A stretch of DNA of 64,000 nucleotides from contig NZ_FOZE01000001.1 in NCBI RefSeq assembly GCF_900113225.1, positions 1,984,001 to 2,048,000 of the forward strand, in the 5' to 3' direction. Numbering within the stretch: the stretch's first letter is position 1; each line of letters starts with the position of its first letter. The notes beneath the pieces were generated by a model that made no database searches, was not told where the DNA came from, and saw only the letters and a list, made by a program, of their open reading frames with translations. This DNA comes from Mitsuaria sp. PDC51 (GTDB lineage: Bacteria; Pseudomonadota; Gammaproteobacteria; Burkholderiales; Burkholderiaceae_C). A program made the translations under genes and the position numbers. Shown in pieces: positions 10,744 to 18,734 of the stretch.

Positions 10744-11379
10744 TCAGGGCGCCAGTCGCTCCCGGACCCAGATGCCGTCCTCGAGCCGATACACGAGCCG
10801 GTCATGCAACCGCGACTTGCGCCCCTGCCAGAACTCCCAGCGCTCGGGCACCAGCCGGTACCCGCCCCAGTGCGGCGGTCGCGCCGGATTCAACCCATGC
10901 TGGGCCGCAGCCTTCGCCGCGTTGGCGACCAGCACCGCGCGCGACGAGATCACCTGGCTCTGCGGCGACGCCCAGGCGCCCAGCCGCGAGTCCAGCGGCC
11001 GCGACGCGAAGTAGGCATCCGACTGCGCGGCCTCGACCTTCTCGACCCGCCCTTCGATGCGCACCACCCGTTCCATCTCGACCCAATGGAACTGCAGCGC
11101 CGCGAACGGATGCGCCGCCAGCTCGCGACCCTTGCGGCTGTCGTAGTTGGTGTACCAGACCAGCCCGCGCTCCTCGATGTCCTTGATGAGCACGATGCGG
11201 GTGGACGGCCGGCCGTCCGGGCCCACCGTGGCCAGGGTCATCGCATTGGGTTCGGGGATGCCGGCGTCCAGCGCCTGCTGGAGCCATTCGCGGAACTGGC
11301 GCAGCGGTTCGGGCGAGGCCAGCTGCTCGTCGAGCTCGTCACGCTCGTAGCTCTTTCGAAGGTCGGAGAGTTTGTCCAT
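10744..11379 (-). CDS. pdxH: Pyridoxamine 5'-phosphate oxidase
   Basis: FMN enzyme that oxidises pyridoxine/pyridoxamine 5'-phosphate to pyridoxal 5'-phosphate. It is 211 residues, the normal family length. The [18 protein letters not shown] start matches family N-termini, so the ATG at 11379 is chosen although its AAAGG lies unusually close. Conserved blocks are [24 protein letters not shown] (FMN binding), [37 protein letters not shown], and the C-terminal [17 protein letters not shown]. It is cytosolic and monocistronic, convergent with the TonB-receptor gene across the palindromic repeat. Confidence 0.95.
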   Translation of the reverse strand: MDKLSDLRKSYERDELDEQLASPEPLRQFREWLQQALDAGIPEPNAMTLATVGPDGRPSTRIVLIKDIEERGLVWYTNYDSRKGRELAAHPFAALQFHWVEMERVVRIEGRVEKVEAAQSDAYFASRPLDSRLGAWASPQSQVISSRAVLVANAAKAAAQHGLNPARPPHWGGYRLVPERWEFWQGRKSRLHDRLVYRLEDGIWVRERLAP

Positions 11380-11532
11380 CCTTTGGAGTATCGGGCGAAT
11401 CCTTAAGTAAAGCTCCCACTCGTGAAACTCCGGGTGCGAGCCCCATCTTCCGGCAGGCATGCTTCCCGGCATGGAGCCGTGCCAGAGAGCGGCGGCCGGG
11501 GGGACTCGGGACCAAACCAGAAGGAAGTTTGC

Positions 11533-12180
11533 ATGAATCAGCGACGACCCGCCGTCGTCGTGCTCGCGGCAGGGCGCGGCCAGCGCTTTCGCGGCGAGGG
11601 CCACAAGCTGGAACAGGTCTTGAACGGGGACACCGTGCTGGCGCTGACGCTGCGCCAGACGATGGCTTCCGGCCTGCCGATGCTCGTGGTGACCTCGACC
11701 GCGTTGGCGCCTCTGGTCCGACGCCATGTGGCCTCGCGCGACATGCTGGTGCTGCCCGACCAGGACCGCCTGGGACGTCCGGCGCCGCTGGGCATGGGCC
11801 ATTCGATCGCGGCGGGTGTCGCCGCGACCGGGGACGCGCCGGGGTGGCTGATCCTGCCGGCCGACATGCCGATGGTGCGACCCGGCACCCTGGCCGCGGT
11901 GGCCGATGCGATCGAGCGCGATCCGATCGCCTACGCCCAGCACCGCGGGCGCCGGGGGCATCCGGTGGGCTTCAACGCCGAACTCTTCTCCGAACTCACC
12001 AGCCTGCAGGGCGATGAGGGCGCGCGCCGCCTGCTGGCGCGTTATCCGGCGCAGGCCGTGGACGTCGACGATCCGGGCGTGCTGATCGACGTCGATACCG
12101 TCGAGGACCTGCAGCGGCTCAAGGTGGATCCGTCGATGCCGCGCCCGAGCGACCTGGGCATGCGCAGCTTCGGCGGCTGA
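11533..12180 (+). CDS. MobA-like nucleotidyltransferase (NTP_transf_3)
   Basis: A 215-residue cytosolic protein with the nucleotide-binding start [19 protein letters not shown], an LPADMPMV block that would bind metal, and [13 protein letters not shown], as in MobA/MocA enzymes that attach CMP or GMP to molybdopterin. The ATG is preceded by AAGGAAG at 11521. Related proteins in aerobic CO/xanthine dehydrogenase clusters mature molybdenum hydroxylases, but no such genes are visible here. Which nucleotide or cofactor it uses cannot be told from sequence. It is a single gene, divergent from pdxH. Confidence 0.8.
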   Translation: MNQRRPAVVVLAAGRGQRFRGEGHKLEQVLNGDTVLALTLRQTMASGLPMLVVTSTALAPLVRRHVASRDMLVLPDQDRLGRPAPLGMGHSIAAGVAATGDAPGWLILPADMPMVRPGTLAAVADAIERDPIAYAQHRGRRGHPVGFNAELFSELTSLQGDEGARRLLARYPAQAVDVDDPGVLIDVDTVEDLQRLKVDPSMPRPSDLGMRSFGG

Positions 12181-12260
12181 AACGGGCCAAGGCCGGCTCC
12201 GGCTGAGACCTGCCGGCTCGCGATGTCGAGCCGCGGCTCAAGCCGACGCGGCCGGTCGCT

Positions 12261-12884
12261 TCACAACCCGTGCGCGCGAGCCAGCGCCAGCTGGCGCTCC
12301 AGCGCGCGGTCGTGGATGCCGTGCTCCCGCAGGCAGGTCACGGCGCGCGTCAGGTAATCCAAGGTCGTGCCATAGCGCCCGCGCGCGTGGCGCAGGATGT
12401 GCAGCAATCGGTCGTCGGCGAGGTCACCCACCCAGCCCGGACTGCGCCGCGACAGCGTGAAGGCCAGCGCCTTGCGCGTGCCCAGGCCATCGGCGCACTG
12501 GCAGTCCAGCCACCGCGGCACGTAGGTGCCGACCACCATCTCCCGCAGCCACAGACGATGCAGCGTGGCCTCGCTGTCCTGCGGCGCCACGCGGTAAAGC
12601 AAACCCCGGCAACTGCCGCCCGACAGCAAGGTCATCACCAGCCCTGGTTGCTCCGCGCTGCCCCGGTTCACCAGCGAACGCAGGCGCAGCGCGCGGTGAT
12701 AACCCTGGACCTTCGCCACCAGCGTCTGCGCAGGCTCGAAACCGGGGTTCCACATCAACGAGCCATAGGCGAACATCATCAGGCCGTGCTCGCGGTCCCA
12801 TTGACGCTCCGCCACTTGCAGCAGCGCTTGACTGTGGGCAGGAAGGTCTTCGAGCCGGGCTTCGGCCAAAGGGTCGTGAATCAT
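12261..12884 (-). CDS. ChaC-like gamma-glutamylcyclotransferase
   Basis: A 207-residue protein with FAYGSLMWNPGFEP, the glycine-rich substrate pocket of the ChaC/GGCT fold, then RSLVNRGSAEQPGLVMTL and LWLREMVVGTYVPRW, where the Glu of REM is the expected catalytic acid. ChaC enzymes cleave glutathione to 5-oxoproline and Cys-Gly in the cytosol. A -10-like TATGGC on this strand ends only about a dozen bases before the ATG, suggesting a very short leader. It is divergent from edd across a 351-base gap. Confidence 0.85.
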   Translation of the reverse strand: MIHDPLAEARLEDLPAHSQALLQVAERQWDREHGLMMFAYGSLMWNPGFEPAQTLVAKVQGYHRALRLRSLVNRGSAEQPGLVMTLLSGGSCRGLLYRVAPQDSEATLHRLWLREMVVGTYVPRWLDCQCADGLGTRKALAFTLSRRSPGWVGDLADDRLLHILRHARGRYGTTLDYLTRAVTCLREHGIHDRALERQLALARAHGL

Positions 12885-12941
12885 GGGGGAATGCTGCCAT
12901 AGGGGGGGCACTCCCACTGCCACTGGCGGTGCGTTGGCCGC

Positions 12942-12986
12942 GAGGGCATGGGGCCTTGGCGGCCAGCGCCAAAACCCCATGCCCTC
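12942..12986. repeat. Two-tier perfect hairpin
   Basis: The outer stem GAGGGCATGGGG pairs with CCCCATGCCCTC (12 bp). The inner stem TTGGCG pairs with CGCCAA (6 bp) across a 5-base loop. It has no U-tract on either side. It lies about 60 bases upstream of chaC on one strand and 250 upstream of edd on the other. Confidence 0.7.
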
Positions 12987-13042
12987 CCGTCCCGGCAGCA
13001 GGGCTGACTGCAACGAAGCGGTGGCAGGGCGTAGAACGGAGG

Positions 13043-13067
13043 CGGAGAGCGGAGAGCGGAGAGCGGA
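13043..13067 (+). repeat. 7-bp tandem repeat (CGGAGAG) x3.6
   Basis: Three perfect CGGAGAG units plus CGGA in the noncoding region upstream of edd. It is a simple slippage-type repeat with no evident function. Confidence 0.75.
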
Positions 13068-13185
13068 AGGTGTCGTGCGGCGGGCGCGCTTCGGGAACGT
13101 GGACTGCCGCGCAGTGGGTGAGCGTTTTCGTAACTCTCTTGTACCTGGGAAAGCGCTTGCGGAGGGCCGTGGGACCCCGTCGGCG

Positions 13186-13200
13186 TGTAATATGGTTACC
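13186..13200. promoter_or_regulatory. HexR-like operator upstream of edd
   Basis: TGTAA-TATGG-TTACC lies 36-50 bases before the edd ATG. The proteobacterial HexR site is TGTAA-N5-TTACA, so 9 of 10 arm bases match. HexR (RpiR family) represses Entner-Doudoroff genes until KDPG accumulates. No hexR gene is in the window. TAATAT inside it could serve as a -10 element. Confidence 0.5.
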
Positions 13201-13235
13201 AATCTAACCCTGGCCGAGTTACATCGGCAGTCGGC

Positions 13236-15056
13236 ATGAACAAGACGCTTCTGGACGTCACCGCGCGCATCAAGGCGCGCAGCGCCGCTTCGCGCGAGCG
13301 CTATCTGGACCTGATCGAGCGCATGGCGGGCCGCCAGCGCGGCGTGCAGCGCCTCGGTTGCGCGAACGTCGCCCATGCGGTGGCCGCGATGCCGGCCAAC
13401 GACAAGCTGCGCATCGTCGCCGAGAAGGCGCCGCATCTGGGCATCGTCACGGCCTACAACGACATGCTGTCGGCCCATCAGCCCTATGAGAACTACCCCG
13501 CGATCATCCGCGACGAGGTGCATCGTCAGGGCGCCACGGCGCAGGTCGCGGGCGGCGTGCCGGCGATGTGCGACGGCGTCACGCAGGGCACGCCGGGCAT
13601 GGAGCTCAGCCTGTTCTCGCGGGACACGATCGCGATGGGCACGGCGGTGGCGCTGTCCCACGATGTCTTCGATGCCGCGCTGCTGCTGGGCATCTGTGAC
13701 AAGATCGTGCCCGGCCTGCTGATCGGCGCGCTGCACTTCGGCCATCTGCCCTGCGTGTTCGTGCCGGCCGGGCCGATGAGTTCGGGGCTGTCCAACAACG
13801 ACAAGGCCAAGGTGCGCGAGCTCTACGCGCAGGGCAAGGTCGGCCGCGACGAGCTGCTGCAGGCCGAGTCCCAGGCCTATCACGGCGCCGGCACCTGCAC
13901 GTTCTACGGCACGGCCAACAGCAACCAGATGCTGCTCGAGGCGATGGGCCTGCATGTGCCGGGCGCGGCGTTCGTGCATCCGCATGACGGGCTGCGCGAG
14001 GCGCTGACCCGCGAGGCCGTGCGCCAGGCGTTGAAGATCATTCCGCAGCGCGACTACACGCCGATCGGCCGCATGGTGGACGAGCGCAGCATCGTCAACG
14101 CGATGGCGGCGCTGCTGGCGACGGGCGGCTCGACCAACCACCTGATCCACTGGATCGCGGTGGCACGCTCGGCGGGCATCCTGATCGACTGGAGCGATTT
14201 CTCCGAGTTGTCGTCGGTCGTGCCGCTGCTGGCGCGGGTGTATCCGAACGGCAGCGCCGACGTGAACCAGTTCCAGGCCGCGGGCGGCCCCGGCTTCGTG
14301 ATCAAGGAACTGATCGGCGCCGGGCTGATGCACGGGGACGTGCTGACCTCGGTCGCGGGGCAGGATCTGAATGCCTTCGCGCGGCTGCCGCGCCGCGCCG
14401 AGGATGGGTCGGTGAGCTGGAGCGACCTGCCGGCCCGGAGCGGCGACGAGGCGGTCGTGCGCACCGCCGCCGCGCCGTTCTCGCCGACCGGCGGGCTGAA
14501 GCTGCTGGCGGGCAACCTGGGGCGCGCGGTGATCAAGGTGTCGGCGGTGCCCGAGGATCGGCACACGGTGGAGGCGCCGGCGCGCATCTTCGACAGCCAG
14601 GAGGCGATGCAGGCCGCGTTCAAGGCCGGCGAACTGGAGCGCGACGTCGTGGTCGTCGTGCGCTTCCAGGGACCGCAGGCCAACGGCATGCCGGAGCTGC
14701 ACAAGCTGACGCCGCCGCTGGCGGTGCTGCAGGGCAAGGGCTTCAAGGTGGCGCTGGTGACCGACGGGCGCATGAGCGGCGCGTCGGGCAAGGTGCCGGC
14801 GGCGATCCACGTGAGCCCGGAGGCGCTCTCGGGCGGACCGCTGGCCAAGCTGCGCGACGGCGACCTGGTGCGGGTGTGCGCCAACAGCGGCGAGCTGACG
14901 GCGCTGGTGCCGGCGGCGGAGTGGGACCGGCGTGAGCTGGCGCAGATCACCGCGGACGCGGTGATGGACAACGGCGCCGGACTGGGCCGCGAGCTGTTCG
15001 CCGGCATGCGGCGCAATGTGACGTCGGCGGAGGAGGGCGCGGTCACCTGGCTGTGA
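13236..15056 (+). CDS. edd: 6-phosphogluconate dehydratase
   Basis: First committed enzyme of the Entner-Doudoroff pathway, converting 6-phosphogluconate to KDPG in the cytosol. It is 606 residues, the usual Edd length. IlvD/Edd family Cys ligands for the [4Fe-4S] cluster lie in [17 protein letters not shown] and [14 protein letters not shown]. Other marks are [57 protein letters not shown] and the C-terminal GAGLGRELF. The length and these blocks favour Edd over dihydroxyacid dehydratase. eda follows 53 bases later in the same direction. A HexR-like site suggests sugar-acid-responsive control. Confidence 0.96.
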   Translation: MNKTLLDVTARIKARSAASRERYLDLIERMAGRQRGVQRLGCANVAHAVAAMPANDKLRIVAEKAPHLGIVTAYNDMLSAHQPYENYPAIIRDEVHRQGATAQVAGGVPAMCDGVTQGTPGMELSLFSRDTIAMGTAVALSHDVFDAALLLGICDKIVPGLLIGALHFGHLPCVFVPAGPMSSGLSNNDKAKVRELYAQGKVGRDELLQAESQAYHGAGTCTFYGTANSNQMLLEAMGLHVPGAAFVHPHDGLREALTREAVRQALKIIPQRDYTPIGRMVDERSIVNAMAALLATGGSTNHLIHWIAVARSAGILIDWSDFSELSSVVPLLARVYPNGSADVNQFQAAGGPGFVIKELIGAGLMHGDVLTSVAGQDLNAFARLPRRAEDGSVSWSDLPARSGDEAVVRTAAAPFSPTGGLKLLAGNLGRAVIKVSAVPEDRHTVEAPARIFDSQEAMQAAFKAGELERDVVVVVRFQGPQANGMPELHKLTPPLAVLQGKGFKVALVTDGRMSGASGKVPAAIHVSPEALSGGPLAKLRDGDLVRVCANSGELTALVPAAEWDRRELAQITADAVMDNGAGLGRELFAGMRRNVTSAEEGAVTWL

Positions 15057-15109
15057 GGCTGGAGGATCGACGCGTCGGCGGATTCGGATTCGATTACGAG
15101 GAGAACCCC

Positions 15110-15742
15110 ATGAGTTCCATCAAGGACACCCTGAGCCTGGCCGAACACGGTCCGGTGATTCCGGTCATCGTCATCGACCGCGTCGAGGACGCGGTGCCGC
15201 TGGCGCGCGCGCTGGTCGCCGGCGGCGTGAAGGTGCTGGAGGTGACGCTGCGCACGCCGGTGGCGCTGGAGGCGATCGCCGCGATCGCGCGCGAGGTGCC
15301 GGAGGCGCTGGTCGGCGCGGGCACGCTGCGGACCTCGGCCGACGCGGTCGCGGCCAAGCAGGCCGGTGCCTGCTTCGCGGTCAGCCCCGGCTTCACGCAG
15401 GACGTGGCGAGCGCCTGCGAGGCGCATTTCTTGCCCTTGCTGCCGGGCGTGTCGACGGCCAGCGAGGTGATGATGGCCAGCGACGCCGGCTACAAGTTCC
15501 TGAAGCTGTTCCCTGCGACCGCGGTGGGCGGCGTCGGCCTGCTGAAGGCGCTGGCCGGCCCGTTCCCCGACGTGGCGTTCTGCCCCACCGGCGGCATCAC
15601 GGTGCAGACCGCGCCCGATTTCCTGGCGCTGCCGAACGTCAAGGTCTGCGGTGGGTCGTGGCTCACCCCGGCCGACGCGGTGAAGGCGGGCGACTGGGCC
15701 CGCATCACCCAACTGGCCAAGGAAGCGAGCGCGCTGCGCTGA
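15110..15742 (+). CDS. eda: KDPG aldolase (2-keto-3-deoxy-6-phosphogluconate aldolase)
   Basis: Splits KDPG to pyruvate and glyceraldehyde 3-phosphate, completing the Entner-Doudoroff pathway begun by the upstream edd product. It is 210 residues with EVTLRTPVALEAI (catalytic Glu), VGAGTLRTSADA, FAVSPGF, and the Schiff-base Lys in YKFLKLFPA, then FCPTGGIT for phosphate binding. The ATG at 15110 is preceded by GAGGAGA, which decides this start over upstream in-frame codons. It is co-transcribed with edd. Confidence 0.96.
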   Translation: MSSIKDTLSLAEHGPVIPVIVIDRVEDAVPLARALVAGGVKVLEVTLRTPVALEAIAAIAREVPEALVGAGTLRTSADAVAAKQAGACFAVSPGFTQDVASACEAHFLPLLPGVSTASEVMMASDAGYKFLKLFPATAVGGVGLLKALAGPFPDVAFCPTGGITVQTAPDFLALPNVKVCGGSWLTPADAVKAGDWARITQLAKEASALR

Positions 15743-15756
15743 CCCCTCGCCGCTCA

Positions 15757-15818
15757 CCCGCCCCATGGGGGCGGGCCGGGGTGGGGTAACTGCTGCCCCG
15801 CCCGCTCGGAGGGCGGGG
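15757..15818. terminator. Paired GC hairpins between convergent genes
   Basis: Two perfect 8-bp stems, CCCGCCCC/GGGGCGGG (15757-15775) and CCCCGCCC/GGGCGGGG (15796-15818), lie between the ends of eda and the thioesterase gene. They lack clear U-tracts, so Rho-independent action is only plausible. Confidence 0.4.
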
Positions 15819-15878
15819 ATGGGGTGGGAGCGAAACGATGAAAAGGGCTTCCAGAGCCGTGGCCGCCGGTTGCCTGGT

Positions 15879-16433
15879 TCACCGCTTCACAGGATCGAAG
15901 ATCAAGCAAGTCGTGCTCCCATGCGCATACAGCTTGCCGTCATGGCCGATCAGGTCCGCCTCCGCCGTCGCCATCTGGCGGCCGACATGCCGCACGCGGC
16001 CGATGGCGCGCACGACCGGCACGCGCTCGTTGAGCGCCCGCACCAGGTTGATCTTGAGCTCCAGCGTCGTATAGCCGCGGCCGGGATCCAGCGTCGTGTG
16101 CACCGCGCAGCCCAGCGCCGAATCCAGCAGCGTCGCATACCAGCCGCCGTGCACCGTGCCCATCGGGTTGTAGTGCCGGAACTTGGGCGATCCCTGGAAG
16201 ATCACCTCGCCCTTGGTCACGCGCAGCAGCGTGAAATCGAGGGTCTGCGCGATCGGCGGCGGCGGCAGCTTGCCGTCGAGCATCGCCTGCATCTGCTGCA
16301 GGCCGTTCAGGCCGGCGATCTCCGCCATCGTGGCCACGCCATGCTCGGGCCGCAGCATTGCGCGGACCGCTTTTTCTTCGTCCAGCCACTGGGCCAGCGC
16401 TTCGTCGTGCGAGGGGGTCAAAGCTGCGCTCAT
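15879..16433 (-). CDS. PaaI-type hotdog-fold thioesterase
   Basis: A 184-residue protein with the hotdog active-site block NPMGTVHGGWYATLLDSALGCAV (conserved HGG with nearby Asp) and TTLELKINLVRAL, GRVRHVGRQMATAEADL, as in PaaI/YigI-like acyl-CoA thioesterases. It would hydrolyse aromatic or medium-chain acyl-CoA in the cytosol; the substrate is not predictable. The ATG at 16433 has AGGAA upstream. It is divergent from a MarR regulator, and the shared promoter carries two operator-like palindromes, so it is probably that regulator's target. Confidence 0.85.
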   Translation of the reverse strand: MSAALTPSHDEALAQWLDEEKAVRAMLRPEHGVATMAEIAGLNGLQQMQAMLDGKLPPPPIAQTLDFTLLRVTKGEVIFQGSPKFRHYNPMGTVHGGWYATLLDSALGCAVHTTLDPGRGYTTLELKINLVRALNERVPVVRAIGRVRHVGRQMATAEADLIGHDGKLYAHGSTTCLIFDPVKR

Positions 16434-16472
16434 CGTGCATTCCTGTCGGGTGAATGAAGACCATCCGGAAAC

Positions 16473-16513
16473 TTGTGGCTGCAATGGTTGCAGCTACAAT
16501 CTTTCGCTGTCAA
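16473..16513. promoter_or_regulatory. Divergent promoter with two tandem MarR-type operators
   Basis: TTGTGGCTGCAA (16473-16484) and TTGCAGCTACAA (16488-16499) share the imperfect palindrome TTGyrGCTrCAA and are 15 bases apart centre to centre. They coincide with a rightward sigma-70 promoter (TTGTGG, 16-base spacer, TACAAT at 16495-16500), and the right one lies just inside a perfect leftward -35 (TTGACA, complement of 16508-16513). A MarR dimer bound here could block both divergent genes. Confidence 0.6.
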
Positions 16514-16554
16514 GCATCCCTGCGACAGCCGCAGGCTTCCACGTGAGGGGACCC

Positions 16555-17073
16555 ATGAACGCGTCCGTCACCGCCACGAAGACGTCCGCCACGGCGAGCA
16601 CCGCCCAGGCGGAGCCCATCTCGCCCAAGGGCTGTACCAATTTCAAGCTTCGCCAGGTGACGCGGCTGGTCTCCAACCACTGCGAGGCCCATTTTGCCGA
16701 GACCGGCCTGAAGACCACGCAGTACGCGCTGCTGTCGCACATCGTGGTGCTCGGTCCGATCCAGCCGAGCGAACTCGCGCGCCGCATGGACCTGGATCTG
16801 TCGACGCTGTCGCGCAACATCCAGCCCCTGCTCGCGATGGGACTGGTGGAGACCCTGCCCGGGCCCGACGCGCGCAGCCGCCAACTGCAGGCGACCGAAG
16901 AGGGCCACGCGCGTCGCAAGCAGATGAAGGCGACCTGGAAGCGCGCGCAGCTCTCGCTCAACGAGCGCCTGGGCGACGAGCGCGTGCAGCGCCTGCATGC
17001 GCTGCTCGACGAATGCGCGGCGCTGATGCGCGGCGAAGTCGATCCGGACGAGCTCGATGGCGACTCGCCATGA
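16555..17073 (+). CDS. MarR family transcriptional regulator
   Basis: A 172-residue winged-helix regulator: TNFKLRQVTRLVSNHCEAHF start, TQYALLSHIVVLGPIQPSELARRMDLDLSTLSRNIQPLLAMGLVE (helix-turn-helix) and the DARSRQLQATEEG wing. GAGGGG precedes the ATG at 16555. Cys residues (GCTNFK, NHCEAH, DECAAL) might sense oxidants, but this is not testable from sequence. It is divergent from a PaaI-type thioesterase over two operator-like palindromes overlapping its own promoter, implying autorepression and control of the thioesterase. The ligand may be an aromatic or acyl compound. Confidence 0.88.
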   Translation: MNASVTATKTSATASTAQAEPISPKGCTNFKLRQVTRLVSNHCEAHFAETGLKTTQYALLSHIVVLGPIQPSELARRMDLDLSTLSRNIQPLLAMGLVETLPGPDARSRQLQATEEGHARRKQMKATWKRAQLSLNERLGDERVQRLHALLDECAALMRGEVDPDELDGDSP

Positions 17074-17148
17074 GCGCCTGAACGCTCCGAGCGCTCCAAA
17101 CCCGAGCAACGCCCAGAGCGCCCCGAGCGCCCTGAACGTTCACGCGGC

Positions 17149-18585
17149 TCAACGTCCCATCTGGAACAGGTCGAGCGCCGCAGCCACCTCGCCGGCCTGG
17201 CCGCGCAGCCGATCCGAGGACCGCGCCAGGTCCTCGACCATCGCCACGTTCTGCTGCGTGATCTGCTCAAGTTGACGCACGGCGTCGGTCACCTGCGAGA
17301 TGTCGTCGAGCTGCGCCTGCGCGCTGCGCTCGATGTCCTCGATGACGCCGCCGAAGCGCTCCACCGCCGAGAGCGTGTCCGCCATGCTGCGGCGCGCCTC
17401 GCCGGTCTGGCGCGTGCCCGCCTCGACCTTCTCGCCGGAGGCGGCGATCAGCTGCTTGATCTCTCGCGCCGCCACCGTGCTGCGCTGCGCCAGCGCGCGC
17501 ACCTCCGACGCCACCACCGCGAAGCCCTTGCCATGCTCGCCGGCCCGCGCGGCCTCGACCGCCGCGTTCAACGCCAGGATGTTGGTCTGGAAGGCGATGC
17601 CCTCGATCAACTGCGTGATCTCGCCGATGCGGGCCGAGGCCTCGGCGATCGCGGTCATCGTGTCGTTGACCGAGCGCACGTTGCCGTCGCTGCGCCGCGC
17701 CGCCTGGCCGAGCTCCGCGGCGACCTCGCGCGCCCGGTGGGCCGCGTCGCGGTTGCCGCGCACCTCGTCGGTGATCTGGCGCATGCTCGCGGCGGTCTGC
17801 TCCAGGCTGGACGCCTGGGCTTCGGTGCGCCGGGCGAGGTCATGGTTGCCTTGCGCGATCGCGTCCGACACCGCCCGCATCTGGCCGAGTTCATGCTGCG
17901 TGTCCGACACCAGCGCGCGCAGGTTCACCCGCAGTTGCGTCAGCGCGCGATCCAGCGGTCCCGGCGGCGCGGCCGCCTCGGTGACATGAGGACGAGGCGC
18001 GCCCAGGTCGCCGGCCGCGAGGCGCTCCGCCACCCGCAGGCTTGCGCGCAGGGCGGCGCGTCTCTGGCCCACGCGCAGCGCCGAGACGACCCCGACCGCG
18101 AGCCGCCGCCAGAGCGGCGCGCGAAGACGGCCGTGATGCAGCGCGAGTTCGCTCCGACCTGGCCGACCCGGCCGGCCTTCGGCGTTCATCCGCGCATACA
18201 GCGTCTCGGCCGCGCGCACCTGTTCGCGCGTGGGCTGGCTGCGCACCGACAGGTAGCCCGCCGGCTGGCCGTCGCGCAGCAGCGGCGTCACGTTGGCCAT
18301 CACCCAGTAATGGTCGCCATCCTTGCGGCGGTTCTTCACCAGGCCCGACCAGGGTCGTCCGGCTTGCACCGTCGCCCAGAGGTCGCGGAAGGCCTCGGCC
18401 GGCATGTCGGGATGGCGGATCAGGTTGTGCGGCCGGCCGATCAGCTCCTCGCGGCTGAAGCCGCTGACCGCGACGAAAACGTCGTTGCAGTGCAGGATCC
18501 GGCCCTTCAGGTCGGTGGTGGACACCAGCGCGCGGCCTTCGGGGAACGGGAATTCCCGTTGCGTGACCGGCAGATTCGTTCTCAT
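17149..18585 (-). CDS. PAS-domain methyl-accepting chemotaxis protein (Aer-like)
   Basis: A 478-residue receptor. The N-terminal PAS domain (about residues 5-120; LVSTTDLKGRILHCNDVFVAVSGF, SREELIGRPHNLIRHPDMP) is of the Aer type that holds FAD or heme for redox/oxygen sensing. The signalling domain (about 240-478) carries the conserved hairpin AFQTNILALNAAVEAARAGE and GKGFAVVASEVRALAQRS. The middle part (about 150-200, APLWRRLAVGVVSALRV) is only weakly hydrophobic, so I see no clear membrane helix pair. The receptor may be cytoplasmic, unlike typical Aer. The ATG at 18585 is chosen because it starts the PAS-preceding MRTNLPVT segment. Two FNR-like boxes lie upstream. Confidence 0.88.
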   Translation of the reverse strand: MRTNLPVTQREFPFPEGRALVSTTDLKGRILHCNDVFVAVSGFSREELIGRPHNLIRHPDMPAEAFRDLWATVQAGRPWSGLVKNRRKDGDHYWVMANVTPLLRDGQPAGYLSVRSQPTREQVRAAETLYARMNAEGRPGRPGRSELALHHGRLRAPLWRRLAVGVVSALRVGQRRAALRASLRVAERLAAGDLGAPRPHVTEAAAPPGPLDRALTQLRVNLRALVSDTQHELGQMRAVSDAIAQGNHDLARRTEAQASSLEQTAASMRQITDEVRGNRDAAHRAREVAAELGQAARRSDGNVRSVNDTMTAIAEASARIGEITQLIEGIAFQTNILALNAAVEAARAGEHGKGFAVVASEVRALAQRSTVAAREIKQLIAASGEKVEAGTRQTGEARRSMADTLSAVERFGGVIEDIERSAQAQLDDISQVTDAVRQLEQITQQNVAMVEDLARSSDRLRGQAGEVAAALDLFQMGR

Positions 18586-18610
18586 CGATGCGTTCCCTGT
18601 ACGGTAAGTC

Positions 18611-18671
18611 TTGACTTGGATCAAGACACAGCATCGATGAGGTGGTCAGGGCGTCACTTGAGCAAGATCAA
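18611..18671 (-). promoter_or_regulatory. Two FNR/ANR-like boxes upstream of the chemoreceptor
   Basis: On the receptor's strand, TTGAT-CTTG-CTCAA (18671-18658) and TTGAT-CCAA-GTCAA (18624-18611) each match TTGAT-N4-ATCAA at 9 of 10 positions. If the distal box is centred at -41.5, transcription would start near 18623, 38 bases before the ATG, with the second box over the start site. An FNR-type regulator lies at the right edge of the window. Confidence 0.5.
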
Positions 18672-18734
18672 GCCATTGCGGGTTGACCCGGGAGAGGGTT
18701 GGCGCGCCGTGAAGGAGTGCCGGCGCGCCGGCCG

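Larger units (their letters stand above)
12885..13235. other. Gene-free divergent region chaC/edd
   Basis: This 351-base stretch has no convincing gene. It holds a large two-tier hairpin (12942-12986), a 7-bp tandem repeat CGGAGAG (13043-13067), a LacI-family-like half-palindrome and a HexR-like operator just before edd. Base composition falls towards AT in the last 60 bases, as expected of the edd promoter. Confidence 0.7.
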
